Positions 35,535 to 45,073 of a DNA stretch of 64,000 bases are shown in pieces. Positions within the stretch are counted from its first letter, which is position 1. Every line of letters begins with the position of its first letter. The notes beneath the pieces were generated by a model, which was not told where the DNA came from, made no database searches, and saw only the letters and a list, made by a program, of their open reading frames with translations. The stretch covers positions 1 through 64,000 of the forward strand of contig DASTWL010000089.1 in NCBI GenBank assembly GCA_035765895.1. Direction: 5' to 3'. This DNA comes from Verrucomicrobiia bacterium (GTDB lineage: Bacteria > Verrucomicrobiota > Verrucomicrobiia > Limisphaerales > DSYF01). A program made the translations under genes and the position numbers.

Positions 35535-35942
35535 ATGCGCATTCTGCTGTTCATTGCCGTCGCCGCCACGGCCATTTTGACCAGCTGCACCCGCCAGTCC
35601 GAAGCTGCCGTCACGCCGGGCACCATTCCGCCGCCCGCTGCCAAGCAGGACGTCACGTTCGCGACCGACATCAAGCCCATTTTCGATGCCGCCTGCATCA
35701 AATGTCACGGTGCCGACAAGCAAAAGGCCGAACTCCGACTCGACAGCCGCGAAGGCGCGCTAAAGGGCAGCGAAGACGGACCGGTGTTCGAAGTGGGCAA
35801 GAGCGCCCTGAGCATCCTCGTCACCAACGTGGCGCGCGTGGGCGACGAAGACGACTGGATGCCGCCCATCGACAAAGGCAAGCCCCTTACCGTGGAACAG
35901 GTGGCCCTGATTCGCGCCTGGATCGATCAAGGCGCCAAGTAA
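35535..35942 (+). CDS. Planctomycete-type cytochrome c lipoprotein
   Basis: 135 residues from the ATG at 35535 (a TTG lies two codons earlier). A lipoprotein signal is seen: MRILLFIAVAATAILTSC with the lipid Cys at 18. Then VTFATDIKPIFDAACIKCHG, with a single CxxCH haem site (Cys54, Cys57, His58), and a distal Met in DDWMPP as likely sixth ligand. It fits the short PSCyt1-type domain that usually leads large PSD1/DUF1553 oxidases or hydrolases, but here it is free-standing. Expected as an outer-face electron carrier. Confidence 0.8.
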   Translation: MRILLFIAVAATAILTSCTRQSEAAVTPGTIPPPAAKQDVTFATDIKPIFDAACIKCHGADKQKAELRLDSREGALKGSEDGPVFEVGKSALSILVTNVARVGDEDDWMPPIDKGKPLTVEQVALIRAWIDQGAK

Positions 35943-35973
35943 GCGGTGCGCGGCGTTCCATCCCGGTTCACGG

Positions 35974-37560
35974 TCAACGGGCCACGTATTTTTCCCACAG
36001 CTGGTGCTCGACGTGCAGTTCCAGGAAGACGCCGGGACGAAGTTGAAAATAGCCAGCCATGACGTGTGATTCTTTGACGTCCTCGGGCAGCTTTAATCCT
36101 GCGGAAGCAATCACCACCGGTGCTGCCAGATTGGCCGGCACCTGCGCCCACCAGCCAACGTGTTGGTAACTGCGCAAATACCAGGGCAACGGCCAGTAGT
36201 CCCCTTCCCGCGCGACCACCCCAATCACCGTGTTCGGGCCCTGCGCCAGCGCCGCCACCGCGTTGACCTGCTCCATGAGTTCCAGCAAATCAGGCGAAGT
36301 CTGCGCATAAACCCACGGATTGGTCCGCTCGGCGCACATGGGAAAACTCGCCCGCCATGCCTCCCAGCCCAAATGCGTCGCCCCCGCGCCGAGCAACAGC
36401 GCCACAGCAACGCGCGACCCGACCCGGCGGCTCACCTGCCACAACGCCGCCGCCCCGGCGCCCGCCAGCATCACCAACCCGTGCAGAAAGCCGAGCGCGC
36501 ACCACGGCGTCTTGTAGGGAATCACCGTGTAGCTGCCGGCCAACAGCACGGTGAAGCCGGCCAAAAAGCGAATCAGTTCCGGCCGGGCTCCGCTCCGCGG
36601 CATGGAACGAAAACCGTCCCACGCCCCAACCAACCCCAGGACCAGCAGCAGCCCTTCGGACCAGAACGGCCCTCCCGCCGGATGAAACCAAAATAGCCGG
36701 GCGAAGTAGAACGACCACGGATGCGCGTGCGGTGATTCACCTTTGGCCTGTTGAAACCAGAGCGCGTAGGTGCGCAGCGAATCCGCCAGGCCGCCGGCGT
36801 GGGAGAAGAAGGACGTAAAAAACACCAGCCAAACCAGCAGCCAGACCCCGACGGCCAGGCTCACATGAGCGAGCGGCAGTGAACATCGCCCCGGCTTGAG
36901 CCCCGTGAACCGCAGCCACAGCCAGTTCAGGAACAGCGCTCCCAACGCGGCAGCCACCGCGAACACAAACGTCTCCTTGGTCGCCTGCATCAACCCCAGC
37001 CCCAACCCCGTCAGCGCGGCCCAGCTCCAGGAGCGGTCGCGCCACCAACGCCACGCCGCCGCGATCGTCAGCAGCGTGAACAGGACGAGCAGTTCCTCGT
37101 GAATCCAGTAACGGCTGTAGAACACGAGCGCAGGGGACAACGCGGTGAAACCCGCCGCGCCCAGCACCGCAGCACGCCCCAATCCGTCCCGCAACAGCGG
37201 CAGGAGCACCACCAACGCCACACCCGCCAGCGCCGTGACGAGGCGCAGGCGGGCAGCGGAGTAATGTTGAAAGTCCGGCGCGGCGGTCAGCCAGCCCAAA
37301 GCCGCCGTGAAATAAGGCAGCGTGGGACCGTGATATTCCTGCGGATCGTAACGGTATTCGCCGTGTTCCCAGAGCGCGCCGAATTTGAGGGCGTTGACGG
37401 CCTCATCGTTGTGCATCGGGCGGAGCCCAAGCTCAGGCAGGCGCAAGGCGGCCGCCAAAGCCACCGTCAGCAGAAATACCAACCACCAAACGCGGGTTTG
37501 GCGCTCCGCGCCAGCGCGGCCCGAACCGGCTGGACCCGAAACGCCAAACGCGCCGTTCAT
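35974..37560 (-). CDS. Agl23-type (TIGR03663-like) GT39-family membrane protein
   Basis: 528 residues with about 11-12 transmembrane helices. The first periplasmic loop has the acidic motif typical of GT-C enzymes, MHNDEAVNALKFG, followed by YDPQEYHGPTLPYFTAALGW. This combination marks the family named flippase activity-associated protein Agl23, related to dolichyl-phosphate-mannose-using glycosyltransferases. It would act at the membrane in protein or lipid glycosylation; no direct enzymology is implied. Its ATG overlaps the upstream secreted gene's stop (ATGA), so the two are translationally coupled. Confidence 0.78.
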   Translation of the reverse strand: MNGAFGVSGPAGSGRAGAERQTRVWWLVFLLTVALAAALRLPELGLRPMHNDEAVNALKFGALWEHGEYRYDPQEYHGPTLPYFTAALGWLTAAPDFQHYSAARLRLVTALAGVALVVLLPLLRDGLGRAAVLGAAGFTALSPALVFYSRYWIHEELLVLFTLLTIAAAWRWWRDRSWSWAALTGLGLGLMQATKETFVFAVAAALGALFLNWLWLRFTGLKPGRCSLPLAHVSLAVGVWLLVWLVFFTSFFSHAGGLADSLRTYALWFQQAKGESPHAHPWSFYFARLFWFHPAGGPFWSEGLLLVLGLVGAWDGFRSMPRSGARPELIRFLAGFTVLLAGSYTVIPYKTPWCALGFLHGLVMLAGAGAAALWQVSRRVGSRVAVALLLGAGATHLGWEAWRASFPMCAERTNPWVYAQTSPDLLELMEQVNAVAALAQGPNTVIGVVAREGDYWPLPWYLRSYQHVGWWAQVPANLAAPVVIASAGLKLPEDVKESHVMAGYFQLRPGVFLELHVEHQLWEKYVAR

Positions 37561-38240
37561 TGAGCGGGTTTGCCCCAGACCTCAACTTCCGTGTATTCGT
37601 TCAGGGCGCTCTCCGTGCTGCCGCGGCTGTAAAGCCGGACGGCCGCCGCCTTCTCGCCCTTGACGGCGATCAATTTGCCTTCGTGGGTTTCAAAATACTG
37701 GCGGTCCTTGCCCGCGCCCAAGCCATCGTTGTTGGCCTTGTCGTTGTTGAAAACCGTGCGGACATTTTTGGTGAAGGCCGCATCATCGGCAATCTGCACC
37801 ACGACGTCGCGATAGACCTTGCTGGAATCGAACGCATGCCAGAGCACGATCGCGTAAACTTCCGACGGCTGCTTCAGGTCGATTTGGACGTATTGCACCC
37901 CTTTGCGCAACAGGACGATTTGTTCCTCGTAGGCTTCCTTGTTGCCATCGGTGATTTTGGCCAGCTTGGCCGCCGAGGCGTTGGCGTCGCTGCTGGTCGG
38001 CTTGATGCCGGCAGCCAGGTTCACGCACCCGGCCGGCACCATCAGGGGCGGGCGCGGCTTGTCCGAAAGCGGCTCGACGTCCATGCCCTCGGGAAGTTCC
38101 TTGGGGGTGCCCTTGAAGGCCGGGGCGGGCAGTTTCAGCGGCAGCGGAACGAGATCCTCCGCGGCGCGGGTGATTTGAGGCAGCGCGGCCACGGCGAGCA
38201 CCGCGGCAGTCATCCAACAGGTTGGTTTCAGCATTTTCAT
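37557..38240 (-). CDS. Secreted discoidin-like (F5/8 type C-like) protein
   Basis: 227 residues. Signal peptide with core MTAAVLAVAALPQITRAAED. A Pro-rich spacer (about 30-70) is followed by a galactose-binding-fold pattern: CVNLAAGIKPTSSDANA, KLAKITDGNKEAYEE, YVQIDLKQPSEVYAIVLWHA and VRLYSRGSTESALNEYTEVE. These phrases resemble discoidin/F5-8C domains that bind glycans. It is coupled by ATGA overlap to the Agl23-type gene, suggesting the two work in one surface process. Binding target unknown. Confidence 0.65.
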   Translation of the reverse strand: MKMLKPTCWMTAAVLAVAALPQITRAAEDLVPLPLKLPAPAFKGTPKELPEGMDVEPLSDKPRPPLMVPAGCVNLAAGIKPTSSDANASAAKLAKITDGNKEAYEEQIVLLRKGVQYVQIDLKQPSEVYAIVLWHAFDSSKVYRDVVVQIADDAAFTKNVRTVFNNDKANNDGLGAGKDRQYFETHEGKLIAVKGEKAAAVRLYSRGSTESALNEYTEVEVWGKPAQ

Positions 38241-38338
38241 GTTCGGTCACGAATGTTTGCCAGCCGGAGCCGGAAAATCAAAGCCCGGTTTGCGAATTTT
38301 GGACGCCCGCCCGGCGGAAATGTTCGAACCTTTTCCTG

Positions 38339-40150
38339 TCAAACGGCCGGCGGCGGAATGGGCGCCTGCTTCAACAGGCGCAATTCATGGTCCTCGCGCA
38401 GCAAATCGGCGCGTGCTGCGTCGGAGGTGTCCGGCGCGTGCAACCGCTGCCGCAGCGTGGCGCGATGCGCGTCGATGTGCAGGTTGCGCAGGCGGGAGGC
38501 GACGTCGGCCAGTTGAATGGCCGGATTCGGGAGGGGCCGCTCCGTTGTGGCCGCTTCGGTGATGAGACTTTTGACCTCCGGCGCCTCGAAGGCATCAAGC
38601 ATCGCAGCCACGCCCTGCCAACGGCCTTCGCGCTCCGCCGCAAACCGCCATTCCACTATGCTCCGGGCCGCGGCATGTTCGATCCATTCCGGGGCCAAAT
38701 GCTCGATGGCCCACGGCACCAGGGCATCGTGCAGCAACAGCAGTTTCAGCAACCACGCCTCGGTCAGCGGTGGTTTGCTGACGACCGCGGCTGACTCGTC
38801 CGTTTCCTCCTCCGGTTCCACCGCGGACGACAGCGAAGTTCGCGCCCGACCGGCCTTCTTGAATTCCGCCCGCACCGCTTCCGGCATGACGCCGAGCCGC
38901 AGCGCCGTTTTTTGCGCAAAGGCATCGATGATCACGGCGTTGCCGGTTTTGTGCAGCGCCTCCGCCATGCTGCGCAAAATGTTCAGCCGCCCCTTGTCGC
39001 TCGTCGCGTCGTTCCCGGCACAAAGCCGGTCGAGATAATAATCAAAGAAGCCGCGGGCGGATTGAATCAGCGTGCGAAAGGCGTCGCCCCCCTGCTCCTT
39101 GATGAAGCTGTCCGGATCGTGCGGCGACGGCACCACCGCCACCCGCACCGCCAGTCCCGATCCCAACAGTGCATCCAGGGAACGCACCGCCGCATTCTGG
39201 CCGGCGTTGTCCGAATCAAAGCACAACACCACCTCGTTCACGTAACGCTTGAGAATCCGGGCGTGCTCCATCGTGAACGCGGTGCCTTGCGGCGCCACGA
39301 TGTTCTGGCCGCCCGCCATGAAGCTGGCGATCAGGTCAAGCTGGCCTTCGCACACAATGGCGTATCCGGCGTCCAGAATCGCCCGCTTGGATTTGTCGAG
39401 CCCGAAGAAGACTTTGCTCTTGGTGAAGATTGGCGTTTCGGGCGAGTTGACGTATTTCGCCGTTTTTTCGTCGCCCGCCAGCACGCGGCCGCTGAAGCCG
39501 ATGACCCGGCCCTGCTCGTCGCAGATGGGAAACATGAGCCGGCCCCGGAAGCGGTCGTAATGGCGGTCGGTTTCCTCCTTGCGGATGACCAGTCCGGCCT
39601 TTTCCACGTCGGCCAGATCATAGCCTTTGCTCTTCGCCCAGTTGACCGTGTCGTCCCAGGCATCCGGCGCGTAGCCGAGCCGGAACAGTTTTATCGCCTC
39701 CGCCGACACGCCGCGTTTGGCGAGGTAGTCCCGGGCGATCTGGCCGTTGGCGTCGTTGGCCAGCGCGGCCTGCCAGCGTTGGGTGATTTGCTCGTGAATC
39801 TGGAGCAGCGTGTCCTTGAGAAGCCGGACCTGCGCGCCCGCGCCGTCCTTTTCGAGTTCGAGCGGAATCTTGGCACGGTCGGCCAGCCGCTTCACGGCCT
39901 CGACGAACGTGATGTTCTCGAACTCCTTGACGAAGGTGAAGACGTCACCACCCTTGTGGCAGCCGAAGCAGTGGAAGATTTGCCGCGAGGGATTGACGTT
40001 GAAGCTGGGCGACTTCTCCTTGTGAAACGGGCAGAGCGCCACGAAGTTCGCGCCGGCCCGCTTGAGCGGAATGTAGGAGCCGATCACGTCCACGATGTCA
40101 CTCGCGGCGCGAATCTGTTCCCGGGTGCTCTCTGCGATGAAGCCAGCCAC
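38339..40150 (-). CDS. dnaG: DNA primase
   Basis: 603 residues with a GTG start at 40150. CHC2 zinc domain: Cys40, His43, Cys61 and Cys64 in LCPFHKEKSPSF and FHCFGCHKGG. The Toprim core has IVCEGQLDLIASF and LCFDSDNAGQNAA. The remaining C-terminal ~170 residues are the DnaB-interacting helical region. It makes RNA primers for replication. It follows cvpA on the same strand and is not in the rpsU-dnaG-rpoD arrangement of Proteobacteria. Confidence 0.93.
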   Translation of the reverse strand: MAGFIAESTREQIRAASDIVDVIGSYIPLKRAGANFVALCPFHKEKSPSFNVNPSRQIFHCFGCHKGGDVFTFVKEFENITFVEAVKRLADRAKIPLELEKDGAGAQVRLLKDTLLQIHEQITQRWQAALANDANGQIARDYLAKRGVSAEAIKLFRLGYAPDAWDDTVNWAKSKGYDLADVEKAGLVIRKEETDRHYDRFRGRLMFPICDEQGRVIGFSGRVLAGDEKTAKYVNSPETPIFTKSKVFFGLDKSKRAILDAGYAIVCEGQLDLIASFMAGGQNIVAPQGTAFTMEHARILKRYVNEVVLCFDSDNAGQNAAVRSLDALLGSGLAVRVAVVPSPHDPDSFIKEQGGDAFRTLIQSARGFFDYYLDRLCAGNDATSDKGRLNILRSMAEALHKTGNAVIIDAFAQKTALRLGVMPEAVRAEFKKAGRARTSLSSAVEPEEETDESAAVVSKPPLTEAWLLKLLLLHDALVPWAIEHLAPEWIEHAAARSIVEWRFAAEREGRWQGVAAMLDAFEAPEVKSLITEAATTERPLPNPAIQLADVASRLRNLHIDAHRATLRQRLHAPDTSDAARADLLREDHELRLLKQAPIPPPAV

Positions 40151-40194
40151 GCCGACACGTTAGCGGCGCGCGCCGGCAATGTCAGCCCACAACC

Positions 40195-40815
40195 TTACAT
40201 CGGCAGGTCAAATTGCTTGCGCTGAAGCTCCTTGGATTGTGCAATCGTCGGCCTGATCAAAATGGCGCCCAAACTGTTGTGGATGACCGGTCCGGAGAAG
40301 GAGTCCTCGAAGACCTGATGCTGGATCGTGTAAAAGGTCGGAAAGAAATTATTGTCAAAGTTCTGCTGTTGAAACTGGTTCATCGAATCAATTTCCTTCT
40401 GCGTGTAAAGCCGCGCATTCAACAGCGACAGCGCAAAAACCAGGATGCAGCCATAGCGGAACATGCCGGCCAGGATGCCGAGATAATACTCCGCCGCTCC
40501 GAAGGTGTCGCTGCCAATGATCTTTCCGCCGAGCCGCCGGCTGATCAACGCAAACACGCTGGCCAGAATCATCGCCATGCCCAGATAGGCAATGAACGAG
40601 GTCGTCAACAAACTGAGCACGGTGGTGTCCGCCATGTATTGGGCCGCCGGCCGGTAGAACATCCCGCACACCACAGCCAGCGTAATCCACTTGAGCAGCG
40701 GAATAAGCTCCTGCGACATGCCCCGCTTGCGGCCGCGCATCGCACCGGCGACAAGCACAATCACCACCAGCACATCGAACCAGTTTACCGGCAGGTTGTG
40801 GGGCACCATGTTCAT
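40195..40815 (-). CDS. CvpA family membrane protein
   Basis: 206 residues from the ATG at 40815, just before the first membrane helix; an upstream ATG at 40890 would add 25 residues without domain sequence. CvpA-like features: an N-terminal NWFDVLVVIVLVAGAMRGRK then RGMSQELIPLLKWITLAVVCG, four hydrophobic helices in total, and a C-terminal soluble tail. CvpA is linked to colicin V production and envelope integrity in Enterobacteria; the molecular role is unsettled. Preceded by a TPR lipoprotein and followed by dnaG. Confidence 0.7.
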   Translation of the reverse strand: MNMVPHNLPVNWFDVLVVIVLVAGAMRGRKRGMSQELIPLLKWITLAVVCGMFYRPAAQYMADTTVLSLLTTSFIAYLGMAMILASVFALISRRLGGKIIGSDTFGAAEYYLGILAGMFRYGCILVFALSLLNARLYTQKEIDSMNQFQQQNFDNNFFPTFYTIQHQVFEDSFSGPVIHNSLGAILIRPTIAQSKELQRKQFDLPM

Positions 40816-40891
40816 TTGGTTGTCATCATTTTGGACGTTTCCCGCGCCTTCCGACGCTGGTGATTTCCAAACGAGCCATATTCGTGCCACG

Positions 40892-42691
40892 TCACTGCGG
40901 GTGTGCCGCCAGCCAGAAACGAATCGCCGTGGCCTGTGGATGGCCTGGGGCCAGCGCCAGGACTTTCTGGTAATGACTCCGGGCCCGGGCCGGATCTGCC
41001 AACGTTCCTGCGTATAAATTGCCCAGGGTCAAATGCGCCCGGACATCGTCCGGATTCGCCTGCAACAACCGCTCCAATTCTCGCGCGGCCTCCTGGTCGC
41101 GATGGCTGCGCTTCAGCGCCAGGGCCAGATTGAAACGCGCTTCCGCTGATGCCGGGTCCAGGGCCAGCGCCGCACGCGCGGCCGTGATGGCCTCGGCAAA
41201 TTCGCCGGCTTCCAGGGCGGCGGCGGCATGGTTCAACTGCGCCTGAAACCAGCCGGGATCGGCAGCCGTGGCGGCGCGAAACGATTCGTTGGCGAGGACG
41301 AATTGCCGGCCCTTCATCGCCTGCAAGCCCCGCTCAAAATGGCGCTGCGCGGCTGCCCGATCGCCGGTTGAAACCGTGGAAATCTGAGCTTCGTCACCGG
41401 CGGCACTTTCGGAAATCGAAGGTTCTTCCGTCGTGGAATTCGTGTTGGGGCCGACGGCAACACGGGAACGCGCCGCGGGCAGCGGCGTCACTGACTCCGC
41501 CCTGGTTTGGGCGTGAAAGAGGTTGAGGGGATTGAGGCTTTGCAGAAAGCCGCGCCGGGCGGGCGGCGCTTCGCTGACGGCCGGAGTGACAGTCGCGGAC
41601 GATGGGACAGAAGCGGTGGCGGGAGCGGCGGCAGCAACCGCCGAAGGGGTCGGTGTCGGTGCGGATTTGATGACCGGTTCGGGCGGCACGGTCACCACGG
41701 TGGGCGGCGAACGCACCGGCTCGCCCGCCACGCGCCGGGTCGGCGACACGGCGGGCGGCGCACGAGGTTCAGGCTCCGGCGTCACCAACTTCGCTCCCGG
41801 CGGCGGCGAACTGGGCGGCACTGATTTGACCACGGGCACGGAACCCGATGGCGCCTGCGCCAACTGCGGCGGCGGCGAAGTCGGACTCGCGGGTGGTTCC
41901 ACGGGTGGTGCCAGGGTTTGCCCGGCCGACCGCGCCGGGGTCAGTTCCAGTTGCAATTGTTTGATCACTTCACGCACGGCCGCCGCGTCGTCCGGCGGGG
42001 GGCGCAGCGAAAGGTAGGCTTCATACCATTTCAAGGCGGCCGCGCGATCGCCCAGATACTGCTGGTTCACGACGGCGAGGTTCAGCAGCGCGGAGGCAAA
42101 ATCACGTCGCGCCTTGACCGCCGCGGCGAAGCTTTGCGCGGCATCCCGGGCACGCCCACGCTGCAATTGCGCCAGCCCCAGGGTGTTCCAGGAGTCCGGC
42201 GATTGGGCATCCAGCTGCACGGCTTTGCGCGCGTGCTGCTCCGCGTTGGCGGTTTCCCGCAGATGCACTTCCGCCAGGGCCAGCCGCTGCAAACCGACCG
42301 GATCATTCGGCTGGCGCAACGCGTAAGTCGTCAGCTCTGATTTCGCGTCATTGATGCGACCAAGCTGGAAAAGCAGCGTGCCGAGGTTCAAATGAATGGC
42401 CAGCAGATCCGGATTGGTCGCCAGCGCCCGGCGGTAGGCACTTTCGGCGTTGGTCATCTGCCCGGCCTGATGATACGCCACGCCAAGGTCATTCCACACC
42501 TGTGCGTTCGTGCCCAGCAACTGCGTCGCCGTTTGCAAGCGCGCAATGGCCCGCGCCGTCTGGCCCGCGTCCAGCAGCCGCCGGCCATCGACCAACGCCT
42601 GCGGACCGGGCGGACGGCAGCCCGCCAAAAAGCCGGCGCACAACAGGCCCGCCAGCAGTTTGAACGCAGTCCGATTTTTTATGGTCAGCAT
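40892..42691 (-). CDS. TPR-repeat lipoprotein
   Basis: 599 residues from the ATG at 42691. Lipoprotein signal FKLLAGLLCAGFLAGC with the lipid Cys at 25. Two TPR blocks: residues about 35-240 (ALVDGRRLLDAGQTARAIAR, WNDLGVAYHQAGQMTNAESA, NLGTLLFQLGRINDAKSE) and about 455-590 (RHFERGLQAMKGRQFVLANE, ARFNLALALKRSHRDQEA). They are joined by a long Pro/Ala/Ser/Thr-rich linker (about 245-400) likely to be disordered. A scaffold or envelope assembly protein is expected. Divergent from DUF362 with only about 50 bases between the starts. Confidence 0.78.
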   Translation of the reverse strand: MLTIKNRTAFKLLAGLLCAGFLAGCRPPGPQALVDGRRLLDAGQTARAIARLQTATQLLGTNAQVWNDLGVAYHQAGQMTNAESAYRRALATNPDLLAIHLNLGTLLFQLGRINDAKSELTTYALRQPNDPVGLQRLALAEVHLRETANAEQHARKAVQLDAQSPDSWNTLGLAQLQRGRARDAAQSFAAAVKARRDFASALLNLAVVNQQYLGDRAAALKWYEAYLSLRPPPDDAAAVREVIKQLQLELTPARSAGQTLAPPVEPPASPTSPPPQLAQAPSGSVPVVKSVPPSSPPPGAKLVTPEPEPRAPPAVSPTRRVAGEPVRSPPTVVTVPPEPVIKSAPTPTPSAVAAAAPATASVPSSATVTPAVSEAPPARRGFLQSLNPLNLFHAQTRAESVTPLPAARSRVAVGPNTNSTTEEPSISESAAGDEAQISTVSTGDRAAAQRHFERGLQAMKGRQFVLANESFRAATAADPGWFQAQLNHAAAALEAGEFAEAITAARAALALDPASAEARFNLALALKRSHRDQEAARELERLLQANPDDVRAHLTLGNLYAGTLADPARARSHYQKVLALAPGHPQATAIRFWLAAHPQ

Positions 42692-42742
42692 GGGCGGGCG
42701 TGGTAGCATCCACGCTCTGACGTGTCAAGGAACGCACCAATC

Positions 42743-43816
42743 ATGTTCGCGATCCGCTCGATTCAACCGGTAATCCTCGCTGCTCTGCTCGGCGGCGCGA
42801 TCCACGCAAAGGCCGATGCGCAAGGCCTCGCGCTGCAACCGCCGACGCCGCACGCCCGCGTCGTCACGGTGCAGGATCCTCGCGCCTCCACCGCATTCAA
42901 ACCCGACGCGCGCGTCGTGCAAGACATGCTAAACCGCGGCCTCACGAATCTGACGGGCCAGGCCTCCGTTGCCGCCGCCTGGGCAGGCTTGATTGGCAGC
43001 AATGAAGTGGTCGGCATCAAGGTCTATTCCGCCCCCGGGCGGGAAACGGGCACACATCCCGAAGTCGTGGCCGCCGTGATCAACGGCCTGCTCTCCGCCG
43101 GCATCCCTGCCCGGCACATCATCGTGTGGGACCATCAGGAGGCGGATTTGCGGCGGGCCGGTTTTTTTGCCCTGACAAACCAGTTCGGCGTGCGCGTGGC
43201 CGGAGCCGCCGAGGCGGGTTACGACGAGAAGACCTTTTACGAAACCGCGCTGATTGGGAACCTGGTCTACGGCGATCTGGAATTCGGCAAACATGGCGAA
43301 GGCGTCGGCCGCAAATCGTTCGTGTCAAAACTGGTCAGCCAGCAAATCACCCGGATCATCAACGTGGCTCCCGTGTTGAATCAGAACGGCGCCGGCGTGG
43401 CGGGCAATCTGTTCAGCCTTGCCTTGGGCAGCGTGGACAACAGCCTGCGTTTCGATTCCGTGGCGCGCCTGAGCGTGGCCGTGCCGGAAATCTACGCCCT
43501 GCCGGCGCTAAGCGACAAGGTGGCCTTGAACATCACGGACGCGTTGATTTGCCAATATGAGGGTGGCGAGCGCGGGTTGCTCCATTACTCGGTCGTGCTG
43601 AATGAAATCCGGCTCAGCCGTGATCCGGTGGCGCTGGACGTGCTGGCGTTGCAGGATTTGGAGCGCAGCCGGCACGCAAACGCGCCCGGCGAACCGCCCG
43701 TGGCCACGGAACTCTACAAAAATGCCGCGCTGCTGGAGCTGGGAACGGCCGATCCTGCCCGCATCGATGTCACGACCCTGCGGCCCCCACCTCACTCCGA
43801 AACGACGACGCGGTAG
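42743..43816 (+). CDS. Secreted DUF362 domain protein
   Basis: 357 residues from the ATG at 42743, preceded by AAGGA about 12 bases upstream. A signal peptide (SIQPVILAALLGGAIHAKAD) precedes a domain with VGIKVYSAPGRETGTHPEVV, HIIVWDHQEADLRRAGF, IINVAPVLNQNGAGVAGN and LNITDALICQYEGG, which fits DUF362 (also seen attached to ferredoxin domains). No CxxC iron-sulphur motif is seen here. Function unknown. The final 25 bases overlap the end of the convergent P-domain gene. Confidence 0.7.
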   Translation: MFAIRSIQPVILAALLGGAIHAKADAQGLALQPPTPHARVVTVQDPRASTAFKPDARVVQDMLNRGLTNLTGQASVAAAWAGLIGSNEVVGIKVYSAPGRETGTHPEVVAAVINGLLSAGIPARHIIVWDHQEADLRRAGFFALTNQFGVRVAGAAEAGYDEKTFYETALIGNLVYGDLEFGKHGEGVGRKSFVSKLVSQQITRIINVAPVLNQNGAGVAGNLFSLALGSVDNSLRFDSVARLSVAVPEIYALPALSDKVALNITDALICQYEGGERGLLHYSVVLNEIRLSRDPVALDVLALQDLERSRHANAPGEPPVATELYKNAALLELGTADPARIDVTTLRPPPHSETTTR

Positions 43817-45012
43817 AAGCGCATCCGGCTGTTCGGTGACGAATCAATGGCGCCCATGACGGTGTTCGTCGCCAACACAGGCGCACCGAGACTCTGCCAC
43901 GCACCCGCGACCAGATTGGTGCGATACTGCACCTGATAATGCGGGCCGGGAATCGCATTCCAGTCAAGGCGGACCACATTGTTTGACCAGCCGGTGCGGG
44001 CCAACGTGGGAGCGGGAAAGGTCGTGCAGCACACCACATTGGACGTGACCAACGTCAGGCTCCAGCCGTTCGTAATCTGGCCGGCGTCTTGGGGGGAGTT
44101 GTCCCAGACGTAGAGTGACCAGGTCCCGTTCGGCTCCGCGGCCAAGGGGGTCAGCATTTCACCGTAAGGCCCCGCCGGCGCCGGCGTCGGCAGCACGTCG
44201 GAGAAGGCGTAATTGTTTGGCTGATACGTGGCGTCCATCAAACTGGCCGTCAGTGGGAGTTGGTTGGTCGCATCGTCATTAAAACGGAGCGTCAAGCCAT
44301 CAACCGGGAAGTCGGCGCCACAATTCGCCATCAACATGACGGTCGGCCCGGTATCACGCACCAGGAGCGCGTCCACATCCTGCGGAAACGAGTGACCAAA
44401 GCCCGCCAATGTGACGGTTACATCAAGCAGCGTTCCCGTAACGCCGGCGACGTTAATTGAGGACGGATACGGATCCGCCGGTGAATCATCCAGGATGTTA
44501 ATAAAGGAGGCATTCGCGAACACCTGGGTCGTAATCACCGGGCTGCCGAGCAGGAAAAGGTTCGTTTGGAAGCCCAGGTTCGCGCCGCCGTCCACCAGCT
44601 GGACCACGCCCGTCACCCAATCACCGCAACGGCCGGCCGGAATGAAGCTGAATGGTCGCACCGCACTGCCGCCCGGAGGTATGGCGCCGTAATCTTGTGC
44701 TCCACTTGGGTAGTAAATGCCATTCGTCGTCAGCAACGTGGCAACGAGATTGGTGGTCGGCGCGGTCCCCGAGTTGGTGATGGCCCAGTTCACGGTGACC
44801 GTTTCGTAGGGGTCCACCGCCCCATTGGCCGGCAGACAAGATTCAGTCAGGAGCGTCGTGGCGGAAAGGAGAACGGGCTGCGCCTGAACCGCGGACCGCG
44901 CACCAAGAAATGCCAGCAGGAAGATCAGCACCGCGGACCGGCCGGGCGATTTCGCCAACAACCGGACACTCAGGTTTGCACCGCCCCAGCGAAAGCAAGC
45001 CGCGCATGGCAT
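43792..45012 (-). CDS. Secreted P-domain protein, tail-only paralogue of the adjacent protease
   Basis: 406 residues from the ATG at 45012. A hydrophobic export signal (SAVLIFLLAFLGARSAVQAQ) lies about 35 residues in. Then a CARDB-like repeat (TVNWAITNSGTAPTTNLVAT), a proprotein-convertase P-domain (DVDALLVRDTGPTVMLMANC, PNGTWSLYVWDNSPQDAG) and the C-terminal module ending RFYRVVVSE. The whole body aligns with the last ~400 residues of the metalloprotease encoded next to it, without any catalytic domain. Likely arose by partial tandem duplication. P-domains usually stabilise or target proteases; here it may be a surface adhesin or decoy. Confidence 0.75.
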   Translation of the reverse strand: MPCAACFRWGGANLSVRLLAKSPGRSAVLIFLLAFLGARSAVQAQPVLLSATTLLTESCLPANGAVDPYETVTVNWAITNSGTAPTTNLVATLLTTNGIYYPSGAQDYGAIPPGGSAVRPFSFIPAGRCGDWVTGVVQLVDGGANLGFQTNLFLLGSPVITTQVFANASFINILDDSPADPYPSSINVAGVTGTLLDVTVTLAGFGHSFPQDVDALLVRDTGPTVMLMANCGADFPVDGLTLRFNDDATNQLPLTASLMDATYQPNNYAFSDVLPTPAPAGPYGEMLTPLAAEPNGTWSLYVWDNSPQDAGQITNGWSLTLVTSNVVCCTTFPAPTLARTGWSNNVVRLDWNAIPGPHYQVQYRTNLVAGAWQSLGAPVLATNTVMGAIDSSPNSRMRFYRVVVSE

Positions 45013-45073
45013 GCGCGCGACAATAATCCGGCGGCAGCCAATTTCCAGCGCCAAATACCTTCCACGCCGGGAA

